A stretch of DNA of 64,000 bases. It comes from Carposina sasakii. Lineage: Eukaryota > Arthropoda > Insecta > Lepidoptera > Carposinidae. The stretch covers positions 8,432,001-8,496,000 of the forward strand of contig CP053153.1 in the NCBI GenBank assembly GCA_014607495.2, written 5' to 3'. The notes under the pieces were generated by a model. It was not told the origin of the DNA. It was given only the letters and a program-made list of their open reading frames with translations, and did not search any database. Position numbers and translations under genes: made by a program. Every line of letters begins with the position of its first letter. The stretch's first letter is position 1. Positions 45,712-55,650 of the stretch are shown piece after piece.

Positions 45712-46126
45712 TTCACTATGGGTGCGCCCACCACCGGGCCCTACACCCTCCACTGACCCTCGGATCTGATAACTCATAATTGCGACAACAGGCACTTGCA
45801 CTAACTACAATCGCCATGAGAAACCAGACCCGAGCACCTAGCATGCAAGACGATACATTGCACCATTCCGAAATCAAAAACTAGATAAATAATCTACATA
45901 TGTTTCGCCAACAACCACGGCGGTTGTTGGCGAAACATATGTAGATTATTTATCTAGTTTTTGATTTCGGAATGGTGCAATGTATCGTCTTGCATGCTAG
46001 GTGCTCGGGTCTGGTTTCTCATGGCGATTGTAGTTAGTGCAAGTGCCTGTTGTCGCAATTATGAGTTATCAGATCCGAGGGTCAGTGGAGGGTGTAGGGC
46101 CCGGTGGTGGGCGCACCCATAGTGAA
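45712..46126. repeat. Perfect 415-bp palindrome at the duplication junction
   Basis: Arms of about 205 bp, identical as far as I can read, around a 5-base centre near 45919. Ends TTCACTATGGGTGCGCCCAC and its inverse. Part of the arm (GAGTTATCAGATCCGAGGGT, CAGTGGAGGGTGTAGGG) resembles 8406-8455, so the arm is itself repetitive. CTACTTTAAACG stands on both outer sides (45663-45674 and 46128-46139). Confidence 0.9.
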
Positions 46127-46347
46127 TCTACTTTAAACGTTGTCAAAATTCTTCGCGATACTAAATTTGCATAACAACAGTGGTTCAGCTTTGGTAAATA
46201 CGTTCAACAATAGCGCGATTGTCCGCCTAGGGTCTCTTGAAGGTGTTGCGAGATCACCAGTAACCTTTAAAGTTAACATCGTGTTTGAACTTTTACTATT
46301 AACAAGAAATAGAGACAATGTATAGTCGATTCTGACAGTCACACTTA

Positions 46348-46566
46348 AGGTTCGAGCACACCGGATGCGTGTGCGTGCACGTAAGCGTAGACGTATACGT
46401 ATCTCTGAGTTGTAATGTATGGAACTGTATAGGCACGGGCAGACCAGATGCGTATGCGTAGACGTAAGCATAGACGTCAAGCGGTGACAGTTCTATACAT
46501 TTAACTCAGAGGTACGTGTACGTCTACGCTTACGTGCATGCATACGCAACCGGTGTGCTCGAGCCT
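46348..46566. mobile_element. Harbinger-like MITE, right copy
   Basis: Identical as read to 42311-42529, with the same TTA duplication. Confidence 0.8.
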
Positions 46567-46776
46567 TTAAATATATACTCAAATTCAATCCAATTTAAAT
46601 AATGTATATAAAATAAATAATCTTTTTAAGAAACAGTCTTTATTACCTAAATATGTTACATATTAATTCCAACGGAAAATATTTACATGTAATACTTGTT
46701 TGTCTTTCCTGTAAGTAAAAATTATAAATCAATTTCATATTTTACTATGGTTTTTTATGTAGGTAGATCAGAACGA

Positions 46777-47077
46777 ATATTCAGAAGGGTATGTTGAGAT
46801 GATTTGGGCATGTGGAGAGGATGAGTGTAAGTAGACTGACAAAGAAAGTGTACGACGGAAGAGTGGATGGAAGGGTTGGAAGGGGAAAACCTCGCTGGAC
46901 CTTCACCGATCAAATTGTTGAAATTCTAGAGAAAGGTCAGGTCAAGAGTACCCTAAACCGACGAGCGCGCATGAAGATTATCATGAAAGTAGATGAAGCG
47001 AAAGAGGTGTGTCATGATCGTAGCAAATGGAGAACCGTGATCTCTGCCTACCCCTCCGGGAAAGAGACGTGATTTTT
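46777..47077 (+). pseudogene. LINE reverse-transcriptase C-terminal tail, right copy
   Basis: Same frame as the left copy (46812-47072), encoding LTKKVYDGRVDGRVGRGKPR and AYPSGKET before the stop. No catalytic region. Confidence 0.7.
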
Positions 47078-47417
47078 ATGTATGTATATGTATGTAGGTA
47101 TATTTCTGCGTCTCCTACAAGTAGGTCTGTTAACGTTTGTATTGGTTCCAAGTTCCAATGAAATAAAATTATTTCTTGCAAGTGGGCTTTAACATGTTTA
47201 TAGAACATCGTATTGCATTTTTATTTTATAATTCACATTTTTCAAATTACCCGTAATAGCTCTAATAATTTGCAGGGAAATTTGTGACGGAAACCTAGCA
47301 ACATTAAACAAAATATATTTTAAGGTTATAAATATTTCGATATGATGTTTTTGATTCAGTATTTATTGAAACTTATTACTTCACGTGAAATAACATTAGC
47401 AATACATTTCGGCATTA

Positions 47418-48173
47418 TGTTAAAAATACTATTAGCTACAGGAATATTACAATAAAAAGAATGTCATAGTTATTAATGTATTCTTATATTTCACATTTTA
47501 CCACTGGTGCTTCAAAACGTCTACGACCATGGAGAAGAAACATCACAAGAAACTCTATTGGACATATTATCTTTTCCAAATTAGTTAATTAACTAGTATA
47601 TGTTACTTAACTAAAAATATTTAAAATATATAAATTCAAAGAAATTCCTTGTGTAAGGTATGAAACCAATACACGGCTATTAGCTACATATCAATAATTG
47701 ACACTTTTAATAAGGATGCCTATGATTTACACCGATTTAATAAGTAAAATAATTCGAGGAGGAATGGCATCCGTGTATATGTTAAACAACTATATATAAA
47801 TCTATAAATCAGATTAACCTAATCATTTACAGATCTTAATTTACATTTTAACAACAAAATATAACTAAATACTTATCTTGTACAATAATAATTCACTTAT
47901 TCTGTCTTATATTCAACCTCCAGCAATGGCGCCAGACCGAAAGTGCCATTTTTTTATATTTTTTTTTAAATATCTACAGGCAAAATCCTAACGTCATTTT
48001 GTTCGTGCTGCCAGGTATCGGTTAAAATATCCTTATTTATTTTACATTAAATTAAACAATCGATTCTTATTAAACTTAAATTTCCACTTATTATGCGCTA
48101 TATTTATCTTTAATCCTCATGTATTTCATTTCCAATCACCTGCTCCAGCCATCGATGACACAATATCATAACA
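47418..48173 (-). repeat. 3' LTR of element II
   Basis: 756 bp; on the minus strand it starts TGTTATGATATTGTG and ends TATTTTTAACA. Duplicated with errors at 43381-44128. Confidence 0.9.
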
Positions 48174-48210
48174 ATCGTCCATCCTGACACTATTTGCGTC
48201 CCTGCAAATA
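48174..48210 (-). promoter_or_regulatory. 3' LTR-adjacent hairpin and tRNA-Leu-like word (element II)
   Basis: Minus strand: stem TATTTGC/GCAAATA with loop AGGGAC (48210-48191), then GT and GTCAGGATGGACGAT abutting the LTR. The word differs from the recalled tRNA-Leu(CAG) start GTCAGGATGGCCGA by one base. The hairpin-to-LTR distance is 17 nt. Confidence 0.7.
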
Positions 48211-48340
48211 AGATTAGCAATAATTTTATCAGTGCTGATGACGAGAAAGAGGTAGGCAGACCGTTTGCAATATCATTACTATTTACTTATATAGAATATA
48301 CTAAGAGATAGTTAGATATCAATCTGTACTTCAAAACAAT

Positions 48341-49067
48341 CGTTACCAATGGGTAGCTGTCCCTAGATCAATCGAATTACAAAATCGAATGAACTGAACT
48401 GAATTAATAACTAAGTTCAATCGTTACCAATAGGCAACGGCCCAGCGATAAGATATATTCTGAATAAGCAAGTCCTTAATACTCGACAAATTGCATTGTC
48501 ATAAAGAAACCATAAGAGTAATAAATAGACCAATTCCATTCGTTACTAGTATGTAACGGCACAGAGATAACTATATAATTGTGCGTAAATTAATATCAAT
48601 CATTACCAACAAGTAATGGCCCAGTGATAAGGTAAGTAAACCAGTTACATTCGTTACTAGTCGGTAACGGCCCAAAAATGATGTGAATTATAATGCCAAA
48701 TTAAACGGTTACATTCGTTACTTTCATTAGGTAACGGCGCAAAGATAATGTAAATAATACCAAGTTAGTCGGATACATTCGTTACCTTCATTAGATAACG
48801 GCCCAAAGATAATGTAGTCAATAACAACAAGTTAATCCGTTACATTCGTTACCTCCATTAGATAACGGCCCATAGATAATGTAGTAATTAACAATAAGTT
48901 AATCTGTTACATTCGTTACCTTCATTAGATAACGGCCCATAGATAATGTAGTAATTAACAACAAGTTAATCCGTTACATTCGTTACCTTCATTAGATAAC
49001 GGCCCAAAGATATTTAATTAATAACAAGTCAATCAGTTACATTCGTTACCTTCATTAGATAACGGCC
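48341..49067 (-). repeat. Hairpin-repeat array of element II, about 11 units
   Basis: Units spaced 50-120 bases on the left and about 67 bases on the right. Each has a stem of the form CGTTAC..GTAACG followed by GGCCC (plus strand). Examples: 48541 CGTTAC/GTAACG; 48600 CATTAC/GTAATG, a compensated change; 48421 CGTTACC/GGCAACG, a G-U pair on the transcribed minus strand. The common unit pairs eight positions on the minus strand with loop AATGA. It lies between the pol stop and the 3' hairpin. The leftmost unit pairs poorly. Confidence 0.8.
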
Positions 49068-49162
49068 CAAAGATATGAAGAAAGATACACTTTAAATGAA
49101 CTATGGACATCGCTATTCGACTCGAGATAATTTGCCTTTGTTTTATTATTATTATTACCTTA

Positions 49163-51700
49163 TTAACCTTCGAGAAGGTCAATCAATTCTTCTGTACTAT
49201 TGACATCGCTATCACTTGATCCTGTATCGCTTTGCGCACCTGAGTTAAATCTTCTTATTGCGTCAGAAGCGACTACAGCAGTAAATTTCTTGTACCCTTT
49301 CATCCCTTTCATAGCCGTTATAGCGTATCTATCATTTCCTAGGCACTTAGTAACTTTATATGGACCACTAAACTTTTCTTTAAGTTTTCGTCTAACATCC
49401 TTAGTACCAGTATCAGACTTTTTCCATAATACTAAATCATTAACTTTATGTTTTATAGGCTTTTTGTGCTTAGCATCAAATCTCTTCTTCATTTTGATGG
49501 CGGTTTTCTCAATGTTTCGACCTGCTTCCCTAAGATTGTTATTTGAAATTTGGTCACTATCCAAAACATTTTCTTCCAGACCTTGTAACAAACCTCGCTT
49601 CGCTTTGAACATGAGCCTGTATGCACTAAATCCTGTGGTCGAATTTATTGTATTATTTAAGCCCCAAGTTACTTTCCCTAAACAAGAATCCCAATCTCTT
49701 TCTTCGCTTGTACTTTTATTGATTGCTTCTATTAGAGTCCTATTGTACCTTTCAACTTGTCCGTTTGAACGAGGAGACGCTATTGCATTTTTAATGTGTT
49801 TAATCTGATTAGTGATACAAAATTCATGAAAAGATTTACTTGTAAACGCACTACCGCTATCTGAAATAATACGATTCGGATAACCGAACATACAAAATAT
49901 CTCCGCTAACTTTTCGATAGCTTCTACAGATTTAGTGCTTTTACATGGCTTTGCCCATACGAACTTTGTGAATGAATCCACCACTACGAACAAATATGAA
50001 TGTCCCTTTTTACTTTTGCAAAACGGGCCAGCATGATCTATGTGTAAGGTATGAAGAGGTTCACTAACCTTCTGAATAGGGTGAAGCTCACCTTCAATCA
50101 TACCGTACTGTCCCCGTTTATACGCACAGTCCAGACAACCGTCAACATATTTTCTAATAAACCTGGTCATTTTAGGGAACCAGTAAGTCTCCTTAACCAA
50201 TGCCTCACATTTTTTTAACCCCGGATGACCAATATCATCATGGTATTTTCTCAAAATATTCCACCTACAATATTTGGGGACTATAAGTCTTAATTGGTTA
50301 TTGGAACATTTACGATAAAGTTTGTTGCATTTCAAAACGTAATCTTTTTGCAATTCGGGATCATTTTCATTAGACTTAATTTTTTCTCTAATCACGAAAA
50401 GATTAGGATCTTGATTCTGCATACAAACAACCCAATCCAAGATATCAAGAACAAGTACTTCTGTTGGTCCCTCAACAGGGGTACGGCTTAAGGCATCGAC
50501 GTGTTTATGCATAACTCCTGGACGATGAACGATTGTAAAGTTGTACTCCTGTATGCTTAACCACCACCTAGCGATTCTCGGTAGTAAGTCCTTTTTCTCA
50601 AACGTCTGTCTTACAGCGGCGCAATCTGTTACTACAGTGAACTCTATCCCGGCCAAATAAACACGAAACCGTTTCAAAGTCTCAACAACGGCTAGAGATT
50701 CTAATTCATATGAGTGATATACTGCCTCTTCTTTTGATGTTTTTCTGCTAAAATATGCTACTGGCCTCATATTATTTTCACTTTTTTGTAATAATATACC
50801 AGCAACGCCCTTACAAGACGCATCTGTATGGACTTCTGTTACCGCATTGGAGTTATATATGGTAAGTATGGGTCGTGTAGTAAGAATAGTCTTTAACTCA
50901 TTAAAAGCTTTTTGTTGCGAAACACCCCAGACCCAAGGTTCGTTCTTTTTCAATAGTTTATAAAGATCGTAAGCAATAAGGGCGTAGCTTCTGACAAATT
51001 TTCTGAAGTAGCTTGTTAATCCAAGGAACATTCTAAGCTCATGGACGTTCTCGGGTTCTTTATATTTTGTGACTGCTTCTATCTTTCTATCTCCTGGACG
51101 TATGCCAGTGCCACTTATCTCATACCCAAGATACTGTATTTGCTTTTGTAAAAATTTACATTTGGAAAGATTTAACGTTAAGTTGGCGTCCCTGATAATA
51201 TCGAGAACAGTTTTCAAGGTTGCTATTGCCTCGGATTCATCAACGGTAGCTATCAATAGGTCATCCATATAGGGTAATACTTTATCATATCGAAGGGAGC
51301 CCAGTATTTTATCCATAAGACGTTGATAAACGCTAGGTGAGTTGGCTAGACCAAAAGGCATCCTCAAAAACTCATAGTGCCCTTCCGGAGTTGAAAACCC
51401 AGTTTTAGGTATAGATTGCGCTTCTAAGGGAATTTGGTAAAATCCCTGTGACATGTCTAAACTTGTAAACAATTTTTTTCCTCCTAATTTCTCCACTTGT
51501 TCTTCGATTATTGGTAACGGGTAACGGTCTTTGATGGTAATACTATTGAGCTTCCGATAATCTACACAAAGCCTGTAGTCACCATCACGTTTTTTGACTA
51601 AGACGATCGGGCTCGAAAACGGAGAGCTAGATTCCCTAATGATTTTATTTTCCAATAGGTCTGTGATTTTATCTCTAACAATAGCTTTTTCTACAGCAGA
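49163..51700 (-). CDS. Pol of element II: reverse transcriptase, RNase H, integrase
   Basis: Open frame of 830 residues from an internal Met at 51655, with in-frame coding upstream to about 51705. Reverse transcriptase motifs: LVKKRDGDYRLCVDYRKLN, FTSLDMSQGFYQIPL, catalytic YMDD. RNase H: HTDASCKG and YHSYELESLAVV. Integrase: HHCC finger (HDDIGHPG..CLDC), Asp in HIDHAG, Asp in ISDSGSAF, Glu in SNGQVERY. End module FSGPYKVTK. No internal stops, so it looks functional. Confidence 0.92.
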   Translation of the reverse strand, partial: SAVEKAIVRDKITDLLENKIIRESSSPFSSPIVLVKKRDGDYRLCVDYRKLNSITIKDRYPLPIIEEQVEKLGGKKLFTSLDMSQGFYQIPLEAQSIPKTGFSTPEGHYEFLRMPFGLANSPSVYQRLMDKILGSLRYDKVLPYMDDLLIATVDESEAIATLKTVLDIIRDANLTLNLSKCKFLQKQIQYLGYEISGTGIRPGDRKIEAVTKYKEPENVHELRMFLGLTSYFRKFVRSYALIAYDLYKLLKKNEPWVWGVSQQKAFNELKTILTTRPILTIYNSNAVTEVHTDASCKGVAGILLQKSENNMRPVAYFSRKTSKEEAVYHSYELESLAVVETLKRFRVYLAGIEFTVVTDCAAVRQTFEKKDLLPRIARWWLSIQEYNFTIVHRPGVMHKHVDALSRTPVEGPTEVLVLDILDWVVCMQNQDPNLFVIREKIKSNENDPELQKDYVLKCNKLYRKCSNNQLRLIVPKYCRWNILRKYHDDIGHPGLKKCEALVKETYWFPKMTRFIRKYVDGCLDCAYKRGQYGMIEGELHPIQKVSEPLHTLHIDHAGPFCKSKKGHSYLFVVVDSFTKFVWAKPCKSTKSVEAIEKLAEIFCMFGYPNRIISDSGSAFTSKSFHEFCITNQIKHIKNAIASPRSNGQVERYNRTLIEAINKSTSEERDWDSCLGKVTWGLNNTINSTTGFSAYRLMFKAKRGLLQGLEENVLDSDQISNNNLREAGRNIEKTAIKMKKRFDAKHKKPIKHKVNDLVLWKKSDTGTKDVRRKLKEKFSGPYKVTKCLGNDRYAITAMKGMKGYKKFTAVVASDAIRRFNSGAQSDTGSSDSDVNSTEELIDLLEG

Positions 51701-53580
51701 CAGTCGATAAGGCCGATAGAAACAGGTCTGTCGGAATTTAGCTCTATTTTCATGTTGATTTTATCTGTACAGCCTAACTCTTGAGTGTCAACCGAAAAGC
51801 AGTCCGAATAACTTTTCAGTAAAGTTATTAACTTTGATCGAATCATAGGATTAGACGAGTCACATACTATATTATCTATATTAATAGACAATATATTCGG
51901 CGAATTAAGTATTGGAATGTCATCAGCCAGAATGGCTGGTATACAGCGGGTACCTCTAGCCAATAGTTGATGTTTATTCAACAACAATGGGGATGAAGAG
52001 TTATTACGTATTTCCATTGCCCTTGCATCAATCGACAAGAGAGCCGAAGGAAAAGAAAAATCTATGCTATCATAAAATCGAGGTTGCTCCTCCACTAACA
52101 TGTAGCCTTTGGCCTCACCACTATAAATGCAATTAGTTGCAACAAAAACCCTACTATGAGGAGGTATAATTTGGTCTTCCGGACAGACAATTTGTATACG
52201 ATTTGAGTGATGTATCTCATCGATAAGCAATATGTCATTGGCAGTTTCCGATTGTATTTCCGTTATTTTTAAATTCGTGCCCGAAACCGTAAATTTAATA
52301 CGCGGGCTATTAATAATTGGCTGACCTATAATTACTGGTAACTGATAATTTTTCAAATCAACGATGATAAGAGTGGTATTGAATGATATTTCATTAACCG
52401 TCAATATCACATTATGCTGTCCTCGAGCTAACGTGGTACTACCCCCAAAACCTGTTATTAAGTAATCGCACGGGAGAAGCGGTGAATTTAACTGTTTAGA
52501 GACATCTAAGCTAGCTACATTTATTTTTGCACCAGAATCGAAATACGCTCTAACTTTAATGTGATCAATGGTAACATCTAAAAAATAAGTTTCATTTACC
52601 TCCGACGATATGGCGTTAACTGATGTAATTTTATTATTGGTTAGACCTGATTCCGCTGTCTTTGACCAACATTTCTCACTGGGGTGGCCAGTTTTACCAC
52701 AATGTGTGCAAGAGGGACGATTTTGGTTTTTGGGGCATCGTCGCACTGTATGGCCTGACTCATTGCACAAAAAACAGACGAATGGCTTTCTATTATTAAA
52801 GGATTTGTTTTGTTCTTCTGATCTTGAAGTTTCAATTCGAGAACGTACAAAGGGTAAATTTGATTTTAATTTGTCTTCCATCATTACCAAGAACTTTGAA
52901 TATAGTTCGCGGGGTGTCATAAAATTACCCGCTCGCGCAGGCGCTTTCATATGTGCAGGAAGGCCGTCGATAATACAAGCTACGGCTTTTTCATCGTACA
53001 GTTCAAGTTTGGTAAGCATAGCATTTTTGTGGTAGAAGTATTGAGTCATAGATTCAAGAATATTTTTTTTTCTATTAAGCATATCCCGTAAGGATTCAGG
53101 ATAATCAACATTGTATGGAAAGGCATTAAGCAATTCACGTTTCCATTCATCCCAGCTTAAATTATATTCACGCAAAGAAGCATGCCATGTCTTAGCAATA
53201 CCACTTAATCTACACTGCATATAATAACTTTTTACTGAGTCTGACCAACTATGTACTTGAGCTAATTGCTCTATTTTACTAATCCACTGTGGTGTAAAAC
53301 TTTCAGATTTCTCTGGATCAAATAATGGTATAATGTCGGCCTTAGCCATTTGATTGGTAAGGGAACATGGAACGAGCTTACCAGCGTCCAAATTAGGGTC
53401 AGAAACAAGTAATTGTGGTTCTAGACTTGTAGAGGCACCGTTACCCTCTGCGGAAACACATGGCTCTAGCGAATCCTTCGAACGCCAGGGTCTCCATTGC
53501 TTTGATGTGGTAGGCCCCTCATCACATCCAATGTCTTCGACAGTAAAGTTATTGGCATATTTGCGTGGGCGTTTGGACAT
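51691..53580 (-). CDS. Gag-protease of element II
   Basis: ATG at 53580, just after the primer-binding site, stop at 51691. Capsid-like helices over the first 250 residues; two CCHC knuckles (CFLCNESGHTVRRC and CTHCGKTGHPSEKC); aspartic protease DSG in AYFDSGAKINV with a later hydrophobic-Gly strand VIIGQPI. The frame runs past protease into the start of reverse transcriptase before stopping. The overlap near 51691-51710 requires a one-base backward slip or reflects a lost base. Confidence 0.88.
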   Translation of the reverse strand: MSKRPRKYANNFTVEDIGCDEGPTTSKQWRPWRSKDSLEPCVSAEGNGASTSLEPQLLVSDPNLDAGKLVPCSLTNQMAKADIIPLFDPEKSESFTPQWISKIEQLAQVHSWSDSVKSYYMQCRLSGIAKTWHASLREYNLSWDEWKRELLNAFPYNVDYPESLRDMLNRKKNILESMTQYFYHKNAMLTKLELYDEKAVACIIDGLPAHMKAPARAGNFMTPRELYSKFLVMMEDKLKSNLPFVRSRIETSRSEEQNKSFNNRKPFVCFLCNESGHTVRRCPKNQNRPSCTHCGKTGHPSEKCWSKTAESGLTNNKITSVNAISSEVNETYFLDVTIDHIKVRAYFDSGAKINVASLDVSKQLNSPLLPCDYLITGFGGSTTLARGQHNVILTVNEISFNTTLIIVDLKNYQLPVIIGQPIINSPRIKFTVSGTNLKITEIQSETANDILLIDEIHHSNRIQIVCPEDQIIPPHSRVFVATNCIYSGEAKGYMLVEEQPRFYDSIDFSFPSALLSIDARAMEIRNNSSSPLLLNKHQLLARGTRCIPAILADDIPILNSPNILSINIDNIVCDSSNPMIRSKLITLLKSYSDCFSVDTQELGCTDKINMKIELNSDRPVSIGLIDCLL

Positions 53581-53583
53581 CGT

Positions 53584-53598
53584 GAATCCCACTTCTGA
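53584..53598 (-). promoter_or_regulatory. Primer-binding site of element II (tRNA-Leu-like)
   Basis: Minus strand TCAGAAGTGGGATTC, two bases after the LTR. It is the 15-base complement of the recalled 3' part of tRNA-Leu (GAATCCCACTTCTGA), lacking pairing to CACCA. Confidence 0.65.
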
Positions 53599-53600
53599 AA

Positions 53601-54356
53601 TGTTAAAAATACTATTAGCTACAGGAATATTACAATAAAAAGAATGTCATAGTTATTAATGTATTCTTATATTTCACATTTTACCACTGGTGCTTCAAAA
53701 CGTCTACGACCATGGAGAAGAAACATCACAAGAAACTCTATTGGACATATTATCTTTTCCAAATTAGTTAATTAACTAGTATATGTTACTTAACTAAAAA
53801 TATTTAAAATATATAAATTCAAAGAAATTCCTTGTGTAAGGTATGAAACCAATACACGGCTATTAGCTACATATCAATAATTGACACTTTTAATAAGGAT
53901 GCCTATGATTTACACCGATTTAATAAGTAAAATAATTCGAGGAGGAATGGCATCCGTGTATATGTTAAACAACTATATATAAATCTATAAATCAGATTAA
54001 CCTAATCATTTACAGATCTTAATTTACATTTTAACAACAAAATATAACTAAATACTTATCTTGTACAATAATAATTCACTTATTCTGTCTTATATTCAAC
54101 CTCCAGCAATGGCGCCAGACCGAAAGTGCCATTTTTTTATATTTTTTTTTAAATATCTACAGGCAAAATCCTAACGTCATTTTGTTCGTGCTGCCAGGTA
54201 TCGGTTAAAATATCCTTATTTATTTTACATTAAATTAAACAATCGATTCTTATTAAACTTAAATTTCCACTTATTATGCGCTATATTTATCTTTAATCCT
54301 CATGTATTTCATTTCCAATCACCTGCTCCAGCCATCGATGACACAATATCATAACA
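53601..54356 (-). repeat. 5' LTR of element II
   Basis: 756 bp, same length as the left LTR; promoter and transcription start should lie here but no TATA box is assigned. Confidence 0.9.
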
Positions 54357-54360
54357 ATTA

Positions 54361-54852
54361 ATCTTGAATACATTTGGGCTGGAAATTATTAAAAAACAGC
54401 TAGTACTTACGAATTAAATTATGTGCTGAGTTGTTTTCTTTCTGAGTCACCGCACCATGTTTTTGTTCATAATAACGAAAAGTGGGTTAATCACACTATT
54501 TTGTTTATCCTAGAATTGGAATTTCGCTCGTAATTTATATTTTTTTCCAAAATAGAAAACTGAAAGTAACATTCACGATGTTAGCTGTCAAGTTTGTTTA
54601 GCCAACGAGAGATGGCTCCGGAAAAGCGGCACGGTGTCGAGACAAAAAATAAATGATTCTTACTCATTTCGATACATTACATTTAGCATATTTCTGTCCT
54701 ATTCTGTGCGAATGCGACGGAAGATCACGTCTTCTATACCATTCTCTTTCTACGTAAGGAACAAAGGAAAGGTATTCAAATTGACGTTTGCTTTGTATTA
54801 CGTTTGGCATTTTGAGTAACCTACATCTGTCTCTTTCTAATGCAGTTATAAA
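54361..54852. other. Spacer between LTR elements II and III
   Basis: About 490 bp of unannotated genomic DNA (TAATCTTGAATACATTTGGG onward). No gene, repeat or signal recognised. Confidence 0.5.
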
Positions 54853-54856
54853 TATA

Positions 54857-55223
54857 TGTTGACGTAGACTCCTGGGTAAGATCGGTTGGAGTGACTTCTT
54901 GAGGGTTCGGATGGTTAGCGTCGCCCATAGCGTAGGTCTCAGGTGGAAAATCCCAAACTCGAGTAAAGTAATAAATCGATGTATTGCAGATATTAATTAA
55001 ATGTGTACAACCAAGATTCGGTGCTGAGTAAACCAACGGTCTCGTGTTAGACGTCTTACTAGTCCGGTAGTTCGTTTAAGACTGCCTCGAAGCAGGCCGG
55101 TCCGTAGGTAGTGGGGGACTACCTGCTCGACCACCTGCGGTCGTTACGATTCAGGTAAACAACCCTATTAGCGCGCAGCTGCAATTGCACGTGCAAAGCA
55201 GGTAGAAAGGGAAATCCCCGACA
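54857..55223 (-). repeat. 3' LTR of element III
   Basis: 367 bp; on the minus strand starts TGTCGGGGATTTCC and ends CTACGTCAACA. It retains the ATG (in GCTATGGGCGA) that the 5' LTR has lost. Confidence 0.9.
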
Positions 55224-55259
55224 CGGCCATTCTGACAAACTCGCACGTCCTCGTGCGAG
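55224..55259 (-). promoter_or_regulatory. 3' LTR-adjacent hairpin and tRNA-Leu-like word (element III)
   Basis: Minus strand: stem CTCGCACG/CGTGCGAG with loop AGGA (55259-55240), TTT, then GTCAGAATGGCCG touching the LTR. Compared with element I, two base pairs in the stem differ in a compensated way. Confidence 0.72.
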
Positions 55260-55650
55260 GATCTAATCAGGTTTTCGCTAACACGATTCCGTTCACGATC
55301 AATCACACCACGTGTGGTTTTACGGCGTTCACTCAACACCGTTACATAATTAACTAAAAATAAACACTAATTTATTGTTACAAAATGTATCTTTAAATAA
55401 TTTTCTTTCGACTGTTTAACGGACGCTGGATCGGTTAGGCGCCGTTTTGGGTATCTGGAAAAGAAAACCAAACTGAAGTCCTCTATTTCAGTTCGGCCTT
55501 CCTGACCTGATCATAAAATGTTAATAAAATAAGTTGATACAAGAAAAATGCCACAAGTCTTGATTGTACAATAAAAAAATACTAACTTGAACGAAATGAA
55601 ATACTAACTAAAATAAGTCTCTAGAATCATAATAAAACAGCCGACATTTA

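Larger units (their letters stand above)
46127..49731 (-). repeat. Duplicated block, intact right copy
   Basis: Corresponds to 42090-45664. It continues without break into element II, so this is the parental copy. It includes the Harbinger-like MITE (46348-46566) and LINE tail (46777-47077) before the left LTR of element II. Confidence 0.8.
47414..54360 (-). mobile_element. LTR retrotransposon II (Ty3/Gypsy type), full length
   Basis: LTRs 47418-48173 and 53601-54356, 756 bp each with no difference I could see, TG..CA ends on the minus strand. Target duplication ATTA at 47414-47417 and 54357-54360. Transcribed leftwards: 5' LTR, primer-binding site 53584-53598, gag-protease 53580-51691, pol to 49163, hairpin array 49067-48341, 3' hairpin 48210-48191, 3' LTR. 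Apparently identical LTRs mean a very recent insertion. One frame slip separates gag-protease from pol. Confidence 0.92.

Noticed and set aside
49200..53035. Plus-strand open frames (for example 49200-49808 and 52610-53035) within element II
   Set aside because: They are antisense shadows of the gag and pol frames, with no domain resemblance.
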